Below are positions 40,722 to 48,973 of a stretch of 64,000 bases of DNA, in pieces. How positions within the stretch are numbered: the first letter of the stretch is position 1; each line of letters opens with the position of its first letter. This stretch comes from Bacillus timonensis. Its GTDB lineage: Bacteria > Bacillota > Bacilli > Bacillales > Bacillaceae_L. The notes under the pieces were generated by a model. That model was given only the letters and a program-made list of their open reading frames with translations, ran no database searches and was not told the DNA's origin. A program made the translations under genes and the position numbers. The DNA lies in the NCBI GenBank assembly GCA_020171895.1, contig JAIVAN010000004.1, forward strand, positions 62,001-126,000. Reading direction: 5' to 3'.

Positions 40722-42263
40722 ATGATGCCATTTGGAATTATTGTAGGAATTGTTGTGTTTTTACTAATTGCATTAATGGGGGTATTTGTAACTAAGTACC
40801 GAACAGCTGGGCCAGATGAAGCGTTGATTGTCACTGGAAGTTATTTAGGTGGGAAAAATGTCCACACAGATGAATCTGGTAATCGTATAAAAATTGTAAG
40901 GGGTGGAGGAACATTTGTATTACCTGTTTTTCAACAAGCAGAACCTCTTAGTCTATTATCTAGTAAACTAGATGTTTCTACACCAGAAGTTTATACGGAG
41001 CAAGGTGTTCCAGTCATGGCAGATGGAACAGCGATTATTAAGATTGGTGGTTCGATCAATCAGATTGCAACTGCAGCAGAGCAATTTTTAGGGAAATCAA
41101 AGGAAGACCGTGAGAATGAAGCAAGAGAGGTGCTAGAAGGACATTTGCGTTCAATTCTAGGATCAATGACGGTAGAAGAAATCTATAAAAATCGTGAAAA
41201 GTTTTCTCAGGAAGTACAGCGTGTCGCTTCTCAAGATTTAGCAAAAATGGGACTTATTATTGTATCTTTTACCATAAAAGATGTTCGAGACAAAAATGGT
41301 TACTTAGAATCGTTAGGTAAACCACGTATTGCGCAAGTGAAGAGAGATGCAGATATTGCAACAGCTGAAGCAGACAAGGAAACGCGTATTAAACGGGCAG
41401 AAGCTTCTAAAGACGCTCAAAAAGCAGAGCTAGAGCGTGCAACTGAAATCGCGGAAGCAGAAAAAATCAACCAAATGAAAATGGCTGAATATAGACGTGA
41501 GCAAGACATCGCAAAAGCTCGTGCCGACCAAGCTTATCACTTAGAAGAAGCGAGAGCGAAACAAGAAGTAACCGAACAACAGATGCAAATTCAAATTATC
41601 GAGAGACAGAAACAAATTGAGCTAGAAGAAAAAGAAATTATGCGTCGTGAAAAGCAATATGATTCTGAAGTGAAGAAGAAAGCGGATGCAGATCGTTACT
41701 CAGTCGAACAGGCAGCAGAAGCAGAGAAAGCGAAGCAATTAGCCGAAGCGGATGCAAATAAGTATCGTATTGAAGCGATGGCAAAAGCTGAAGCAGAAAA
41801 AATTCGTATCGATGGTTTAGCAAAAGCCGAAGCACAAAAAGCACAAGGTCAATCAGAAGCAGAAGTTATTCGCCTTAAAGGTTTAGCTGAAGCGGAAGCT
41901 AAACAAAAGATTGCTGAGGCATTCGAAATGTACGGTCAAGCAGCTATCCTAGATATGATTTTAGAAATGCTTCCAGCTTACGCAAAAGAAGTAGCAAGTC
42001 CACTTGCAAATATCGATAAAATTACAGTCGTTGATACAGGTAGCAGTGGTGAAAACGGTGGGGCAAACAAAGTCACAGGCTACGCCACTAACCTGATGTC
42101 AACCCTACAAGAATCACTAAAAGCCTCATCAGGAATCGACGTCAAAGAGTTAATCGAAAACTTCTCTGGAAAAGGGAATGTCAGAAATAGCATTGACCAA
42201 CTCACGACCGAACTCGTTCAAAAAAGAACAGACAAACCAGAAGCACCAAAGCAAACGGAATAA
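40722..42263 (+). CDS. floT: Flotillin-like protein
   Basis: 513 residues: one N-terminal membrane insertion (GIIVGIVVFLLIALMGVFV), an SPFH/band-7 domain (about 30-200) and a long Ala/Glu/Lys-rich flotillin coiled coil (repeated AEA, about 210-410). It scaffolds membrane microdomains. Its length matches YuaG/FloT (509). The C-terminus continues for about 100 residues and ends in a charged tail. Last gene of the SigW-type operon. Confidence 0.93.
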   Translation: MMPFGIIVGIVVFLLIALMGVFVTKYRTAGPDEALIVTGSYLGGKNVHTDESGNRIKIVRGGGTFVLPVFQQAEPLSLLSSKLDVSTPEVYTEQGVPVMADGTAIIKIGGSINQIATAAEQFLGKSKEDRENEAREVLEGHLRSILGSMTVEEIYKNREKFSQEVQRVASQDLAKMGLIIVSFTIKDVRDKNGYLESLGKPRIAQVKRDADIATAEADKETRIKRAEASKDAQKAELERATEIAEAEKINQMKMAEYRREQDIAKARADQAYHLEEARAKQEVTEQQMQIQIIERQKQIELEEKEIMRREKQYDSEVKKKADADRYSVEQAAEAEKAKQLAEADANKYRIEAMAKAEAEKIRIDGLAKAEAQKAQGQSEAEVIRLKGLAEAEAKQKIAEAFEMYGQAAILDMILEMLPAYAKEVASPLANIDKITVVDTGSSGENGGANKVTGYATNLMSTLQESLKASSGIDVKELIENFSGKGNVRNSIDQLTTELVQKRTDKPEAPKQTE

Positions 42264-42268
42264 GCTCG

Positions 42269-42298
42269 GAAAAAGAAGCTAAAACAGCTTCTTTTTCT
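42269..42298 (+). terminator. Terminator of the flotillin operon
   Basis: GAAAAAGAAGCT pairs with AGCTTCTTTTTC. Confidence 0.85.
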
Positions 42299-42310
42299 AT
42301 GCACCAAAAT

Positions 42311-42482
42311 AAAGAAAATTCGACAGGTGCCTGGCACCCAAACTCGGCACCCAAACTCAAGTTTTCAAACAAACATTTGATTGAAACGCCAAACTCGTTG
42401 TCCCACAAGGGGTTTGGATTTAAACAAACGATTGATTAAGAAAAAAGATAAAGAAAATTCGACAGGTGCCTGTGCACCCAAA
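42311..42482. repeat. Direct repeat AAAGAAAATTCGACAGGTGC... (two copies)
   Basis: A 23-bp direct repeat occurs at 42311-42333 and 42450-42472; each runs into GCACCCA. GGTGCCTGGCACC in the first copy is a palindrome. Between them are smaller echoes (CGGCACCCAAACTC; AAACAAACATTTGATT and AAACAAACGATTGATT). This motif is, to my recollection, scattered through Bacillus genomes. Confidence 0.6.
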
Positions 42483-42491
42483 AAAATGTAC

Positions 42492-42516
42492 TGAACTTTT
42501 TTGTTTCTTATTCGTA
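42492..42516 (+). promoter_or_regulatory. Candidate autoregulatory ECF promoter for sigY
   Basis: TGAAC-N16-CGTA upstream of an ECF sigma gene. B. subtilis sigY transcribes its own operon from a TGAAC-type promoter, so the site is plausible. Confidence 0.5.
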
Positions 42517-42592
42517 TTATTAGTAGGATGATAAATTATAGGATAAATACAGATAGATAATAATAGAGAAAAAGGGAGGATAGTGTGACTGG

Positions 42593-43159
42593 ATGAGTGA
42601 ACAGGGATTGATAGAGAGTGCAAAAAAAGGTGACTCTCTTGCCTTTGCTATGTTGTTTCAGGAGAATTACCCTTTTTTAGTGAAGTATATTATGAAAGTA
42701 ACAATGAAGCCTGATATGGCTGAAGATCTTGCGCAGGAAACGATGATTAAGTGCATGGAGAAAATTCATCAATACAATGGAAAATCGAAATTTTCATCGT
42801 GGCTCATTACGATAGCGACTAATCTATATATCGATACACTTCGAAAGAAGAAGCGAGAACAAAATTGGCAGCTAGAGGAACAAGCGATTCGTAAAATGAA
42901 ATGGCACTTTGAAAGTCGCAATGAAGAGTGGAATGACGCATTAGATGCACTTTGTAAGCTTTCAGACGATATTCGAATACCGATTGTTCTAAAGCATTAT
43001 TATGGCTACTCATATGAAGAGATTTCAAGTATTCTCGGTATCGCATTAGGAACTGTTAAATCGAGAATTTATAATGGTCTACATAGTTTAAGAAAGGAGT
43101 TGAATTCGGATGAAAAAGAACAAAATCATACAATTGAAAAGCGAAAGACACCAAAGTGA
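42593..43159 (+). CDS. sigY: ECF sigma factor, SigY-like
   Basis: 188 residues with region 2 (ENYPFLVKYIMKVTMKPDMAEDLAQETMIKCMEKIHQY, KFSSWLITIATNLYIDTLRKKKREQ) and region 4 (VLKHYYGYSYEEISSILGIALGTVKSRIYNGLHSLR). It is assigned to SigY because the small membrane genes behind it resemble yxlC and yxlD/E. ATG with GGGAGGATAG upstream; overlaps the next gene by 50 nt. Confidence 0.8.
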   Translation: MSEQGLIESAKKGDSLAFAMLFQENYPFLVKYIMKVTMKPDMAEDLAQETMIKCMEKIHQYNGKSKFSSWLITIATNLYIDTLRKKKREQNWQLEEQAIRKMKWHFESRNEEWNDALDALCKLSDDIRIPIVLKHYYGYSYEEISSILGIALGTVKSRIYNGLHSLRKELNSDEKEQNHTIEKRKTPK

Positions 43160-43466
43160 TATGGAAGATGATTGCACAATTCAGACCATTCAGCAGGCGT
43201 TTGAGAAAGTAGATGAAACTCATTCGGTTTACACTCCAAATCTCCAATGGTTTGAAGAAATGGTGCGAGAAAACCAACAGAAACAGAGGAGCAAATTAGC
43301 AAAAGAATTTGCTATATTTCTTTTAATAGCAGTTGTGATTGTCACAGGAGTTGTGTTGACATTACTGCAGACTCCACTTATTTTTATTGTACTTCAAGGA
43401 CTTGTACTTCTTGCATTACCTATTATTATCTACTGGCAACAACGAAAACAGGTGGTAGACGTATGA
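43110..43466 (+). CDS. YxlC-like SigY-operon protein
   Basis: 118 residues: soluble N-terminus of 70 (with NLQWFEEMVRENQQKQRSKLAKE) and two transmembrane segments (FAIFLLIAVVIVTGVVLTLL and LIFIVLQGLVLLALPIIIYW). Similar to YxlC/DUF5345 proteins in size and layout. It may be part of the anti-sigma complex that holds SigY. It overlaps both neighbours. Confidence 0.65.
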   Translation: MKKNKIIQLKSERHQSDMEDDCTIQTIQQAFEKVDETHSVYTPNLQWFEEMVRENQQKQRSKLAKEFAIFLLIAVVIVTGVVLTLLQTPLIFIVLQGLVLLALPIIIYWQQRKQVVDV

Positions 43467-43684
43467 CAAAAGAAGAAATTTTATCAAACGAGTTTATTCT
43501 GATTCCAATCGTCGTTGTGATTCTACTAGCCCAAAGTACATGGTTATTTTTAGACGCTCGAAAACGTGGACATAATTATTGGTTATGGGGATTGTTAGGT
43601 CTCATACAAGCTCCTTGGCCATCGGTGTTTTACCTTATTTTTGTACGAAAAATGATTCATCACTATTTTCGTAGGAACAGATAG
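43463..43684 (+). CDS. YxlD/YxlE-like small membrane protein (SigY anti-sigma component)
   Basis: 73 residues with two membrane segments and a PLDc_N-like pattern (WLFLDARKRGHNYWLWGLLGLIQAPWPSVFYLIFV). In B. subtilis YxlD and YxlE are required to keep SigY off. The ATG overlaps the stop of the previous gene (ATGA). Confidence 0.65.
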   Translation: MTKEEILSNEFILIPIVVVILLAQSTWLFLDARKRGHNYWLWGLLGLIQAPWPSVFYLIFVRKMIHHYFRRNR

Positions 43685-43693
43685 GAGAATTTT

Positions 43694-43897
43694 ATGGGGA
43701 AATTAAAATACTATATGTTGAGTGTTGCATCAGTTGGTCAAATCATTGGGATTATCTTTTTATTTATCAACCTTAAAATCGCTTTAGTGTTTTATTTAAC
43801 ATATATCTTTGCCATTGGACTATTGGGTTATCTGTTATTAAGAGAACGTTTGAATGAAAAAAAGGAGGACGAAGAAAATGATTATCGTGACTACTGA
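43694..43897 (+). CDS. Small two-helix membrane protein
   Basis: 67 residues, two hydrophobic segments and a charged tail (NEKKEDEENDYRDY). AGGAGA precedes the ATG. No family recognised; it probably belongs to the SigY membrane complex by position. It overlaps the start of the ybjQ-type gene. Confidence 0.55.
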   Translation: MGKLKYYMLSVASVGQIIGIIFLFINLKIALVFYLTYIFAIGLLGYLLLRERLNEKKEDEENDYRDY

Positions 43898-44192
43898 TTC
43901 TGTACCAGGGAAAGAAACGAAAGAATTAAAAGGGTTTGTTAGAGGGAGTACCGTACAATCGAAACATATTGGCCGAGATATTATGGCTGGCTTAAAAACA
44001 ATAGTCGGTGGGGAAATCAAGGAGTACACAGAAATGATGGATGAGGCCCGTCAAAAAGCGATTGGTCGAATGGTAGAGGATGCGAAAAACAAAGGAGCGA
44101 ATGCAATTATTTGTATGCGCCTTGAAACATCTGCCGTGATGTCCAACGCTTCTGAAATTATCGCATATGGAACAGCGGTAGTTGTTGATTAA
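43878..44192 (+). CDS. YbjQ/DUF74-family protein
   Basis: 104 residues. MIIVTTDSVPGKE, FVRGSTVQSKHIGRDIMAGLKTIVGGEIKEYT, AIGRMVEDAKNKGANAIICMR and EIIAYGTAVVV are the family's conserved parts. YbjQ proteins form pentameric rings of unknown function, annotated as heavy-metal binding without firm proof. AAGGAGG supports the ATG at 43878. It takes the place held in B. subtilis by yxlF-yxlG ABC genes. Confidence 0.85.
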   Translation: MIIVTTDSVPGKETKELKGFVRGSTVQSKHIGRDIMAGLKTIVGGEIKEYTEMMDEARQKAIGRMVEDAKNKGANAIICMRLETSAVMSNASEIIAYGTAVVVD

Positions 44193-44272
44193 TTTTTTAA
44201 AAATGTTTGACAAATTGAAATAGCATGTTACTATATTTCTTGAATATAGTGTAAATGAATAAGCGAAGATTC

Positions 44273-44368
44273 AACCACTAGGGGTGCCTTCTCATAAAGG
44301 CTGAGATTAAAGTATGCTTTAAGACCCTTAGAACCTGATCTGGATTATACCAGCGTAGGGAAGTGGAA
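44273..44368 (+). promoter_or_regulatory. TPP riboswitch 1
   Basis: THI-box hallmarks: ACTAGGGGTGCC, AGGCTGAGATTAAAG, GACCCTTAGAACCTGATCTGG and TACCAGCGTAGGGAAGTGG. It senses thiamin pyrophosphate and controls tenA-ykoEDC. A terminator follows at 44414. Confidence 0.97.
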
Positions 44369-44413
44369 TTGTGGAATTTATGTGTGCAACCGCACGTTAT
44401 TTCCGATACATAC

Positions 44414-44456
44414 AACCACTTTTTTACGATATGTAAAAAAGTGGTTTTTTTGTTTT
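44414..44456 (+). terminator. Riboswitch-controlled terminator
   Basis: AACCACTTTTTTAC pairs with GTAAAAAAGTGGTT, then a T run, between TPP riboswitch 1 and tenA. Confidence 0.88.
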
Positions 44457-44530
44457 CCACGTCTTTTTACCCTTTCAAGTGTGGTCCGATTGGTAACTTT
44501 TTAACAACTTAAAAAGGGAGGAGAAATACA

Positions 44531-45217
44531 ATGTCATTTTCACAGTTAGTAAGAAAAGAAGCAAATGCCATTTGGGAAGCGAGCTTTGAGCACCCATTTG
44601 TAAAAGGTATTGGTACTGGTCAATTATCACTTGAAAACTTTCGTTATTATGTGATGCAGGATGCCTATTATTTAACCCACTTTGCTAAAGTTCAAGCACT
44701 TGGAGCAGCAAAAGCCTCTGATTTATACACAACTAGTCGCTTAGCAGCACATGCTCAGGGTACTCATGAAGCAGAATTATTGCTTCATGAAAATTTCTCA
44801 AAGCGTCTAGGAATCACGAAAGAAGAACAAGAAAACTTTAGGCCAGCTCCAACAGCATATGCTTATACATCGCATATGTATAGAGCGGCATATTCAGGAC
44901 ATCTAGGAGATATTATTGCGGCAATTTTACCTTGCTATTGGTTGTACTATGAAATTGGTGAAAAGCTACAAAACTGTCATCCAGATGAACCGATTTATCA
45001 AGAATGGATTGCTGCTTATGGTGGAGAATGGTTTCGAGAACTCGTAGAAGAACAAATTCAACGATTAGATGAAATTGCTGAAAAAGTGACCGAGGCCGAC
45101 CGTGAGAGAATGAAGGAGCATTTTATGATTAGTAGCCACTATGAATATCTCTTCTGGGAGATGGCGTATCGTTTAGAAAAATGGCCGGTAGAGCTGACCA
45201 AAGTTGAAGTGAATTAA
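44531..45217 (+). CDS. tenA: Thiaminase II / aminopyrimidine aminohydrolase
   Basis: A 228-residue TenA. The nucleophile C135 (LPCYWLYYEIG), D44 (VMQDAYYL) and the C-terminal Glu in HYEYLFWEMAY are present. It hydrolyses aminopyrimidines from degraded thiamin to HMP, which feeds ThiD. RBS AAAGGGAGGAG. First gene behind TPP riboswitch 1, next to the HMP uptake system. Confidence 0.95.
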   Translation: MSFSQLVRKEANAIWEASFEHPFVKGIGTGQLSLENFRYYVMQDAYYLTHFAKVQALGAAKASDLYTTSRLAAHAQGTHEAELLLHENFSKRLGITKEEQENFRPAPTAYAYTSHMYRAAYSGHLGDIIAAILPCYWLYYEIGEKLQNCHPDEPIYQEWIAAYGGEWFRELVEEQIQRLDEIAEKVTEADRERMKEHFMISSHYEYLFWEMAYRLEKWPVELTKVEVN

Positions 45218-45242
45218 AACATAGAATAGGAGATTGAAAAAG

Positions 45243-45824
45243 ATGAGTAATGGATTAAAACTTACTGATATTTTAGTAACAGTTGTCATCGCAATTGCGT
45301 TTGGAATCGTTTATAAATTATGGGGACCGCTTTATTATGCAGTAAAACCAATTGGTTTACATCTAGATCAGTTTGTATACGGGATGTGGTTTATTGCAGC
45401 TACAGTTGCGTTTTTAATCATTCGTAAACCTGGTGTTGCCCTTTTAGCGGAGGTAGCGGCAGCTTCAGGTGAATTTTTAGCTGGCTCTGAATGGGGGTTA
45501 ACAGTCTTACTCTATGGTGTTGTGCAAGGGCTTTTTGCTGAGCTTGTGTTAATGGCATTTCGTTATAAGCGCTATGATTTAGGAGTCATTATGTTAGCGG
45601 CAATTGGATCTGCGGTAGGCTCCATCATCATGGATTATGCGTACGGTGAAATTGGCTCACTTGCCGCTTGGAATCTGACATTATTCTTAGGAGCACGTAT
45701 TCTCGGTTCAATCGTTATTACTGGTATTCTAGCATTCTATTTAGTAAAAGCATTGGAAGCTACAGGTGTAACAAATTTAGTACGCCCAGCATCAAGTCAG
45801 GATTATGACGCATTAAACAGATAA
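45243..45824 (+). CDS. ykoE: HMP/thiamin-precursor ECF transporter S component
   Basis: 193 residues, about six membrane helices. KLTDILVTVVIAIAFGIVYKLWGPLY and GLFAELVLMAFRYKRYD are typical of YkoE. It binds hydroxymethylpyrimidine precursors and is powered by the two genes that follow. ATG 45243 with AGGAGATTG upstream. Confidence 0.9.
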   Translation: MSNGLKLTDILVTVVIAIAFGIVYKLWGPLYYAVKPIGLHLDQFVYGMWFIAATVAFLIIRKPGVALLAEVAAASGEFLAGSEWGLTVLLYGVVQGLFAELVLMAFRYKRYDLGVIMLAAIGSAVGSIIMDYAYGEIGSLAAWNLTLFLGARILGSIVITGILAFYLVKALEATGVTNLVRPASSQDYDALNR

Positions 45825-45837
45825 ATGAGGTGTTACA

Positions 45838-47295
45838 ATGAGTGACATTGTAGCGGGTGTTGAAAATTTACGGTTAAAGTTCCCAGGGAGTGAGTCCTTG
45901 CTTTTTAAGGACTATTCTCTTTCTTTTCAAAAAGGGGAAAAAGTGCTGCTACTTGGACCATCTGGTTGTGGAAAATCAACATTATTGCAGGTGTTATCAG
46001 GTATTATTCCAGGATCAATTGAAATTCCAATGAAGGCTGAAAAACTGATATCCCCCGAATCTTGGGGATATGTTTTTCAAGATCCTGAAACCCAGTTCTG
46101 TATGCCATTTGTAGATGAAGAAATTGCGTTCGTGTTAGAAAATCTTCAAGTTCCTCGAGAAGAGATGAAGGGGAGAATTAATAGCTTGCTTCAAGAAGTA
46201 GGCTTAAGCTTGGAGGATAATCACACAAGCATCAACACGTTATCAGGTGGGATGAAGCAACGGCTTGCTATTGCATCTGTGTTAGCACTTAATCCAGATG
46301 TGTTGTTTTTAGACGAACCGACTGCGATGTTAGATCCAAAAGGGACAATTGATATTTGGGAAACAATTAAAGACGTCTCAGCAGATAAAACCTTGCTTAT
46401 TGTTGAGCATAAAATTGATCACGTACTAGATTTGATTGATCGAATTATTGTGTTAGATGAGCATGGGAATATTATTGAGGATGGTCCGAAAGAAGAGGTT
46501 TTCGTTCATAATAGACAGTACTTTATGGATCAAGGAATTTGGTACCCAGGAGTTTGGGAGGACTACTTATCTAGTAGAACAATTGCTGCAGATAAACGAG
46601 AAATTGGTCATGAACTATTAACTTTTAAAGATTTTAAAGGCTTTAGAAAAAAAGAAACAAAAATTGAGATTACAGAAGCAGTTGTTCATGAAGGTGAATG
46701 GATCGTCATTGTTGGAGATAATGGTGCGGGAAAAAGCACTTGTTTGCATGCAATGATGCAGTTTATTCATACATCTGGTGGGTATTATTTTCAAAACCAA
46801 CAAATTGATAAGCTAAAAGAATTGAACCAAATCATGACGTTTGTTTTTCAAAATCCAGAATTTCAATTTGTTACAAATTCAGTTTATGAAGAAATGGCTT
46901 ATAGTTTGAAAATTAAGCATGAAGATGAAGCGTTGATAGGAGAAAAAGTTGAAAAAAGCCTACACCGTTTTAGTCTTTCAAGGCACAAGTATCAGCATCC
47001 TTATCAGTTATCAATGGGACAAAAAAGAAGGCTAAGTGTCGCTGCTTCAATCATAAACGAACAACCTATTCTTCTTCTAGATGAACCCACTTTTGGTCAA
47101 GATTCAAAGAACACCTTTGCTTTGTTAGAGCTTTTAGAAGCACAGCGTCAACTGGGTACGACAATAATCATGGTCACACATGATGAAATGATTGCTTCAC
47201 ATTTTGCAACTCGGAAGTGGACGATTGAAGCAGGATATTTAGTACAAGATGAACATGTTTATCCTAATCCAAAATCACAACCTGTCATGCAATAA
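45838..47295 (+). CDS. ykoD: ECF transporter double ATPase
   Basis: 485 residues with two ABC domains in tandem: Walker A GPSGCGKST and GDNGAGKST, signatures LSGGMKQR and LSMGQKRR, Walker B VLFLDEPTAMLD and ILLLDEPTFGQD. It energises YkoE/YkoC-mediated precursor uptake. RBS GAGGTG, 13 nt after ykoE. Confidence 0.92.
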   Translation: MSDIVAGVENLRLKFPGSESLLFKDYSLSFQKGEKVLLLGPSGCGKSTLLQVLSGIIPGSIEIPMKAEKLISPESWGYVFQDPETQFCMPFVDEEIAFVLENLQVPREEMKGRINSLLQEVGLSLEDNHTSINTLSGGMKQRLAIASVLALNPDVLFLDEPTAMLDPKGTIDIWETIKDVSADKTLLIVEHKIDHVLDLIDRIIVLDEHGNIIEDGPKEEVFVHNRQYFMDQGIWYPGVWEDYLSSRTIAADKREIGHELLTFKDFKGFRKKETKIEITEAVVHEGEWIVIVGDNGAGKSTCLHAMMQFIHTSGGYYFQNQQIDKLKELNQIMTFVFQNPEFQFVTNSVYEEMAYSLKIKHEDEALIGEKVEKSLHRFSLSRHKYQHPYQLSMGQKRRLSVAASIINEQPILLLDEPTFGQDSKNTFALLELLEAQRQLGTTIIMVTHDEMIASHFATRKWTIEAGYLVQDEHVYPNPKSQPVMQ

Positions 47296-47310
47296 GGAGT
47301 GAGAAAACAG

Positions 47311-48105
47311 ATGCAATTGGACTTTACTTATCGAGAAACATGGATGCATAAAATAAACCCAAGTGTAAAACTTCTAACGCTGGTTTTCTTATTCCTAGCC
47401 GTTCTTTTTATTCATAATGTAAGCTTTATTGTCAATTTCACGATTATGACGTTTGTTCTCTTTTTAGGCTTCACTGGCCATCCGTTAAAAAGGGTACTTT
47501 TGATTACAATTCCGTTTCTAATTATTTTTGTTTCAACCTCTTCATCGATGATTTTATTCGGTCAAGGTGAAACGACTTGGTTTACATTCGGTCTTATTCA
47601 TATTTCAGAAGAAAGTTTTTATCGTGGAATCCATATTGGGTTTCGGGCACTTATATTTGCATCACTAGGCATTACGTTCGCATTAACAACCAGACCTGTT
47701 TTCCTCTTTTATTCTTTAATGCAACAGTTAAAAGTAAAGCCTAAATATGCTTATAGTTTTATGGCGGGACTGCGATTAATACCTATAATGGTAGAAGAAT
47801 TTCAAACCATTCGCATGGCGATGAAGGTAAGAGGGGTAACGCATGAAAAAGGCTTGAAGAAGATTTTTCAAAAAGTGAAGGCCTACTCGATTCCAATGCT
47901 TGCTCAAAGTATACGGAGAGCACATCGAATTGCAGTTGCAATGGAAGCAAAGCGATTTTCGTCAGTTGAGAATAGAACGTATTATTATCAAGTTTCTTAT
48001 TCAAAGTATGACCTATTATTTGTTCTATATTTTGTGATCATGATACCAACTGGTTATTGGTTATCAATCTATTATCCTTATTTTTCAATAACCGATATTC
48101 AATAG
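47311..48105 (+). CDS. ykoC: ECF transporter T component
   Basis: 264 residues, five or six helices. The conserved coupling motifs are AMKVRG and AMEAKRF in the cytoplasmic loop. ATG 47311 follows AAGGAGTGAG; an earlier in-frame codon lacks a site. Last gene of the tenA-ykoEDC unit. Confidence 0.9.
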   Translation: MQLDFTYRETWMHKINPSVKLLTLVFLFLAVLFIHNVSFIVNFTIMTFVLFLGFTGHPLKRVLLITIPFLIIFVSTSSSMILFGQGETTWFTFGLIHISEESFYRGIHIGFRALIFASLGITFALTTRPVFLFYSLMQQLKVKPKYAYSFMAGLRLIPIMVEEFQTIRMAMKVRGVTHEKGLKKIFQKVKAYSIPMLAQSIRRAHRIAVAMEAKRFSSVENRTYYYQVSYSKYDLLFVLYFVIMIPTGYWLSIYYPYFSITDIQ

Positions 48106-48170
48106 TAGTTAAGAAATAAGAATATATTCTTCATTGTATTACTATTAATAGATTAACAACTTTATAAGAA

Positions 48171-48264
48171 ATCACTAGGGGAGTCAAATATTGACTGAGA
48201 TGGAGACACACTTTCCAGACCCTTTGCACCTGATCTGGATGATACCAGCGTAGGGAAGTGGAAT
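48171..48264 (+). promoter_or_regulatory. TPP riboswitch 2
   Basis: ACTAGGGGAGTC, GACTGAGATGGAG, GACCCTTTGCACCTGATCTGG and TACCAGCGTAGGGAAGTGG form a second THI box. It controls the tenI-thiOSGF-thiDE unit. Confidence 0.97.
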
Positions 48265-48296
48265 AAAAACAAGATTGTTTTCATAAATCTTCGTTT

Positions 48297-48332
48297 GAAG
48301 GCCACTCTTTAGGTAGGAGTGGCCTTTTATTA
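48297..48332 (+). terminator. Riboswitch-controlled terminator
   Basis: AAGGCCACTC pairs with GAGTGGCCTT, followed by TTATT, just before tenI. Confidence 0.8.
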
Positions 48333-48352
48333 TGAGAATAAGGAGTTTCTCA

Positions 48353-48973
48353 ATGGGAAGAAAAGAGTTACATATTATCTCAACAGGTACTCAATCCTTA
48401 CGTCACTTTGCAGAGATTGCAGGTGCTATTGAAGAATATGTAGATTATGTTCATATAAGAGAAAAATCAAGATCGGCTAAAGAATTGTATGAAGCAGTTG
48501 AGCAGCTAGCCATGCAAAAAGTGCCTCTTGAAAAAATCATCATTAATGATCGAATTGATGTGGCAATTGTTACATCTGTGGCTGGAGTACAGTTGGGATA
48601 TCAAAGCTTAGACATTGAAAAGGTTAGGGAGAAATATTGCTCTCTTAAAATAGGTGCCTCTATTCACTCTACGTCAGAAGGGATTGTTGCCGAGAGAAAA
48701 GGTGCTTCATTTTGCATATATGGACATCTTTTTCAAACAAAGTCAAAAGAGGGGCTTCTTCCTAGAGGGGTAGAAGAACTAAAGGAAATTACGGAGAAGC
48801 TCTCCATTCCTGTAATAGGGATAGGTGGCATAAAGCCATCAAACACAAGAGAAGTCATTGGAGCAGGAGCAAAAGGAATAGCAGTGATGTCTGGAATTCT
48901 CGAAGCAAAAGACCCAATCCAACGTGTAAAGGAATATGTAAGAGAACTTTCAAAGGGGGAGGGAACAAGATGA
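48353..48973 (+). CDS. tenI: Thiazole tautomerase TenI
   Basis: A 206-residue ThiE-like TIM barrel. It lacks full ThiE motifs but keeps YVHIREKSRSAKELYE, IIINDRID and GIGGIKPSN. TenI converts the thiazole product of ThiG to its aromatic tautomer. ATG 48353 is used because AAGGAG is 8 nt upstream; an earlier ATG lies within the terminator. A true thiE is present at 53422, so this copy is the tautomerase. Confidence 0.88.
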   Translation: MGRKELHIISTGTQSLRHFAEIAGAIEEYVDYVHIREKSRSAKELYEAVEQLAMQKVPLEKIIINDRIDVAIVTSVAGVQLGYQSLDIEKVREKYCSLKIGASIHSTSEGIVAERKGASFCIYGHLFQTKSKEGLLPRGVEELKEITEKLSIPVIGIGGIKPSNTREVIGAGAKGIAVMSGILEAKDPIQRVKEYVRELSKGEGTR

